From NCBI RefSeq assembly GCF_025766255.1, contig NW_026516761.1, forward strand, positions 111,638-175,637: 64,000 nt of DNA, read 5' to 3'. Within the stretch, counting starts at the first letter, position 1, and the number at the start of each line of letters is the position of its first letter. The position numbers were made by a program, and so were the translations under genes. The notes beneath the pieces were generated by a model, which saw nothing but the letters and a program-made list of their open reading frames with translations, searched no databases and was not told where the DNA came from. Below are positions 59,702-64,000 of the stretch, piece by piece. This stretch comes from Zychaea mexicana (Eukaryota; Mucoromycota; Mucoromycetes; Mucorales; Lichtheimiaceae).

Positions 59702-62645
59702 AGTTTCATAAAGGCTTTCACACTCCGTATAGAACGCCTAAAAAGTGAGTGAGAGAGCTTATTTGTATGTTTCCGAGTTTCCATTATATTGTACAACACG
59801 TTTAGACTTCCATATAGTGAGCTCAGAAAAGGCGAGCTATTTATAACCAATGTAAAACTGAACTAAAAGTGCAATGACGCGTACTTTTTTTGGGGAAGCT
59901 TTGCTGACACGTTGATCATTTAAAACTGGGGTTTCTTTCAATGACTATGACTCGCCAATTGTTCATTGTCGTCCGGATGCTGTCGTTTCCCGGCAACAGT
60001 AACGGTACTTTGATACGTTATACTGTAAAACGGAAAAGCGCGTAAGTTTGTAAACTGCTTTATAAATACTACAGAGTGAGGGTTTGTGTAGCCTTCCTTG
60101 ATTGTACGCCATTCTGCTTTATCCTGTTTATTGTTTTGGATTATACCAGTATGATCACTGATGCGGCATGACTGCGGTGTACGTAGGATAAATAATATGT
60201 AGCAATAAATACAACAAGATTAAAGTTGAATCCTGTTACATAAAACACACTGATCGTTTTGAATGGGCTTATAAAACTTGAACTGTTTGTCCTCTTCTTC
60301 CAATATGACCTTAACTATGTCAGACAAGTCAATCATTAGCAGTTCTGCCTGGTCGAGTTTATTTTGAGTGTATGTGGTCAATTAACTTCCCAAAATGAGT
60401 GATCTCGCTACTGCTTGATGTAGAGCATTCATCTGAAATACGGGCGTGAATCTTTGTGCTCTTTAGGACTCTACTGTGCTATACATCTGTCAAAAAGAAA
60501 TAAATTCTTCTTGCCCGCTCCGTCATACCAATGGTCGGAAAGAAGTTCATCAATATGGTGATAATATCAAGCCCTAATGTAGAGACTGTTTTTTGGTATA
60601 TGCTAAAAAAGATTATTATACTTAGCAAGCATAAATTGCTTCTTTCGAGCAAATGGCGAATGGGGAAGTAAAATATCACAGTAGACGTTGCCAGGTTAAT
60701 AATTTTCAAACCACTGCCTTAACAAGAAGCGGATGAGAAACGGAGCTCATTATCATATAAGCTAGTGATCTCAAAATCATACCGAAACACACAGAGCATG
60801 ACATAGAGAATAGTCTCTACTATTGTATTTTCGATATCTTGCTCTCATAACTAATAAACACTACATATTGATGATACCATTGATACTTCTAAAAAAGTAA
60901 GGAGTGATATCATAGGAGAAGCTCCTCTAGCTCTTCTTTCAAAAAGCGCTTATCATGCCGCAAAACATCAGTACAATCCATTATCATGATATAGAGTGGT
61001 TTGATCTTTTATCTGAAAGAGTTTGCATTAGCTAAAATTCAGAACAATTGTATACAGCCGGCGTTCACTGTACGGTGACAATTTACATATGCACATTTGT
61101 GCTTCATTTAACTTTTATGCTTCAGTGATTGTGGGGTTGTAGTTTCAGCTGAGCACTTCTGCTTAAGTTTCACTGCAGAACGATGTGGGGGAATTATATT
61201 TAGCTTAAACTGTCGCTGCATCCTCGTGGCAAGGTGGATATCGAGAGGGCAAGACAAGAAGCGTCGCGCTGTTGTTGTCTGTACTATCATTTGAAACTTG
61301 AGCTTAAGGGTATGGTACTTGACAATAATAATCTTAAAAGCTGGTAGATGTGTAGCTGAGAAAAGTTGTTTATCGGCCTGTTTAATTGTCACATCATGTT
61401 TGTCGCGTGAAGCTGCAAATAACGTGCATTTACTATTTGTTATTTATCCATACATGCGCATGGCGTACTTCATTACCATCTTCATTGAAAGAGGGAGTGG
61501 TGCAGAACTGCATATCCAACAGAAGCAGTATCGTCCATTCTAGGATACGATTATGGGTACACCAACCCAAATCACAAGGGGCAGCTTTGAGAAGTTTGCT
61601 GTTCAAGCGGCGGCCAATCAGAATCGATAAGAATTCCCATGGTTATAAAGTCCGGCTATCTCAGCTCAGTTGCCTTTTCGCTTCTCTTTCCCTTATCTCC
61701 ATGCTTTTCTATTTCGCGCAGTCGTAATCGTCATAAACGCGGCCTTAAGCCAATCACAGGTAAATTCCTTTATAACACTGCTTCTGCTGCTTTACACACG
61801 CTCACACCTGTGTTTCAGCTGTGAATAACCGTAGTGGCCTTTTTCAAAGGTCCACCAACTTTTTGAATGTGTCGGTAGTGTTTCTGGGCACGTTTGCAGG
61901 TTCGACTCCTGGCTTGACACAAAGGTGGGCGCTACGTCGAGGTCTATTGTTCATTTTGGGAGACCATTAGTCGCATCGGCCCCGCGAAGAAGAGCTCGAT
62001 CACCTTCAGTGGCTATCCTGAACGATCGGGTCCCGCCTTGGACGATCACAAGCGTGTCTGTTGTAGCCTGGACTTGCCGTACTCTCCGGAGTATGGTGGG
62101 TCTGTCAGATAGTCCTGAAATAACGCTTGAGGAATTGACGGAAAAAGGAATTGACGGAAAAGGCATTGGCATTGGTGCCATTCCTGAAGGCTTGCCGGAA
62201 GGCTTGCTGGAAGGATTGGCGGTGTAGGTTCCAGCTTCGAGCTGGGACTGAGGCTGTGGTGGACATGGAGGTTGAAATGTGCTTTGTGCCTTTTCTCAAC
62301 CTCCTTCTTTCTCGTTTATTGTCAAACTAATGGACGAGAGAACTGCCAATGCCTTCTTCTTTTTCTTCAGCTGACACTTTTTTGACCTTTGTTAATTTTC
62401 TTACATTCTTTTGAAATAATAAAAGAGCTCTTCCATCTGTTTCCCTTTACAAATATTTCTGTTTTTTAATAGCGTGTATCGCGCGAGCTTTTGTCGCTTT
62501 GTTGTAATAGACGTTTGCGATGGCAACTGAGGCATAAGTGACCGCTAAGAGTCGTTGCTATAATAGTATGGCCTGTTCTCGCTGTTGCCCAACACAAAGT
62601 ACTTATTAACGGCGTACTGATGGGATCGTAACTCCTGATCCCCAC
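59702..62645. other. Long gene-poor region
   Basis: About 2.9 kb without a firm gene. From 59.7 to 61.5 kb it is AT-rich, with only short frames. A possible small spliced gene at 61639-62112 is listed separately. At 62120-62225 there are short imperfect repeats (gaattgacggaaaag twice; gaaggcttg/ctggaagg). Confidence 0.5.
61639..62112 (+). CDS. Candidate small two-exon gene, ~102 aa
   Basis: A frame from ATG 61639 (MVIKSGYLSSVAFSLLFPLS, later SRSRNRHKRGLKPIT) reaches a good donor at 61760. Splicing to the AG at 61924 keeps frame into GGRYVEVYCSFWETISRIGP and on to SLDLPYSPEYGG, ending at TAG 62110-62112. A closer acceptor at 61818 (ctgtgtttcag) opens a different exon. A CCAAT box (61613) lies just upstream, but the TATA-like ttataaag overlaps the proposed start, so the true start may differ. 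The segment 61899-61909 also matches a pol III B box. I have no homology for it. Confidence 0.22.
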
Positions 62646-63197
62646 ATGGACTCTGTGACCGAGTTGCCATCGCTGGCTTCACTGAAAGACACTTTGCAAG
62701 TAAATCGAAGCGAAGCCCTCCAAGCACGCAATCTCGCGACAGCAGTTCATGAATCTACCTCAGCACTCGATCGGCTACACAGATATTTAGAGCAGTTCCT
62801 GGCAGTCCGCGTCGAAGCATACGCGCAACAGGGCAAAGTCACTAAGGTGTATAGTGATGCCCTATTCTTTGTCGACAACTTCCCCGGCTATTTGAGGACA
62901 TATAATATCGCCACACGTATTTTTGATCAGACAACAGAGATTTAAGAAAGCAATAGCGATATGCGCAGGGTTCTGAATAACGGTGAAGGAGGGTTCCGCC
63001 GATATAATCCACTGACAGACACAATATTCTACCTCTCCAATGAAGCTTACCATATGCTTGAAAAGCGTATGGACATGATGCTCACCGTGATCCTAAACGA
63101 GCTCTCTTTTGGTGACATCCTGCGGTGCATGACTGTACCCAAAGCGTGTCGCCAATGCATTATTGATTGTCCTACAATGGTCACGCTACAAAACTAA
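62646..63197 (+). pseudogene. Hypothetical gene with an in-frame stop
   Basis: A 184-codon frame from ATG 62646 is interrupted once, by TAA at 62943-62945 (acagagatttaagaaagc). The first part (99 aa) is soluble and helical in character (SALDRLHRYLEQFLAVRVEA, ALFFVDNFPGYLRTYNIATR); the second continues in the same frame (RRVLNNGEGGFRRYNPLTD, LNELSFGDILRCMTVPKACR) to TAA 63195-63197. A single substitution would explain the stop; no GT-AG intron removing it keeps frame. Either a recent pseudogene, a shorter 99-aa gene, or readthrough. Family unknown. Confidence 0.4.
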
Positions 63198-64000
63198 TAT
63201 TTACATTCGAATGGCATAGGATCCTGCGAACTACGAACAGAATACAACGGGGGTGGGGATCTAGCATGGCACTTGGATGCGTGCTATGTCTTGAATAAGT
63301 AAACAGCAACGCCTATGAGATATTCTAGTAATAGCAGCATCAGCAGCGGTAAAACCCACATTTCGTCGCCATGTTGTAAAAGCGACGGAATAAGGTCTAA
63401 AAAAGAAGGCACTACTGTAGGAAGGCTGACTGAAGTAATCTTCTTCTTCTAGCTCACATATTAGGAAGACTAAGAACAGCCTACTATGTAGTGCTACATT
63501 GTCTCTTTTCACGCAGTCTGATACTTTATCCACAGCTCCAAGTTAATCAATGGGCAATGTCTGTGAGCGTGATGAAAATACCCTGATGGTGACTGCGCTG
63601 TGGGTGTTTCTTAATTATCATAACAAACCATTAATTAACCAATCACCACCGCGAGTGAAAGAAAAAAAGACGTACTTCGTCGTAATATTCGGAAGGCTGT
63701 ATGATATCCATGATAACTCTTTTTGGGGGCAGGTTGCCAATTTCCGTTGTTCTTTTATACTCTTTACTGATAATGGATGATGGGCAGAAATAGTAAAGGG
63801 AAGAGAGTGAATCGACCAAGAAGCAATCATAATCCTTTTTTTTCTGGAACGGGATATGAATTTAGTGTGTCTGTGTGTCGAAACCACTGCTCGCTACACG
63901 GTGTGGTATCGTGATCTCAGTCATGAAAAGAAAGGGATGCCCTTTGATTGGTGGAAGAAGCAATCAGATTATGCGTAGTGCTCGGCTGCATTGTCTCTTA
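63198..64000. other. Right-hand end of window
   Basis: No gene is supportable. A plus-strand frame at 63550-63780 (ATG, 76 codons) has no recognisable features. Confidence 0.5.

Noticed and set aside
62110..62160. Resemblance of gaattgacggaa to the conserved small-subunit rRNA stretch
   Set aside because: The match is only about a dozen bases, is repeated locally and the rRNA context is missing.

Overview
The window looks like nuclear DNA of an early-diverging filamentous fungus, most likely Mucoromycota (a Mucorales-type genome). The grounds are very intron-rich genes with short GT-AG introns, a fungal set of housekeeping genes (SMC2, MRE11, MED7, AFG2, UVE1, mitochondrial bL31m and MCT1), and a repeated gene of a type I recall from Mucorales proteomes. 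The species is not determined.

Layout. Positions 1 to about 24,187 hold almost three tandem copies of a unit of about 8.45 kb; the left edge lies outside the window. Each unit carries a 259/260-bp minisatellite, about 3.6 kb of degenerate sequence, a multi-exon gene of unknown function, and the 5' flank plus first 50 codons of SMC2. A 598-bp block occurs twice per unit. Only the last unit runs on into a complete SMC2 gene (24,039-29,058). The units are nearly identical except for two sharply bounded, strongly diverged exon blocks that are shuffled between copies. This mosaic, and the condensin-gene junction, are the most unusual things here.

The rest is gene-dense. In order: a RING-H2 membrane E3 ligase (minus), MRE11 (plus), a single-pass membrane protein (plus), a MITE-like element, an EamA/DMT transporter (plus), MED7 and AFG2 (plus, 79 bp apart), UVE1 (minus, its stop 31 bp from the AFG2 stop), a broken unknown gene (minus), bL31m (plus), MCT1 (minus) and a polytopic membrane protein (plus). 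From 54.5 kb on the sequence is gene-poor and holds a 5'-truncated LINE flanked by a 14-bp target-site duplication, fragments of uncertain genes, and a hypothetical gene with an in-frame stop.

Functionally, SMC2 (condensation), MRE11 (double-strand breaks) and UVE1 (UV lesions) all act on chromosome integrity but are separate transcription units, and I infer no operon-like link. MCT1 and bL31m serve mitochondria, and UVE1 has a presequence-like N-terminus. Exon models given with lengths were assembled by hand and close in frame with GT-AG introns. Several need microexons of 7, 10, 12 and 20 nt.
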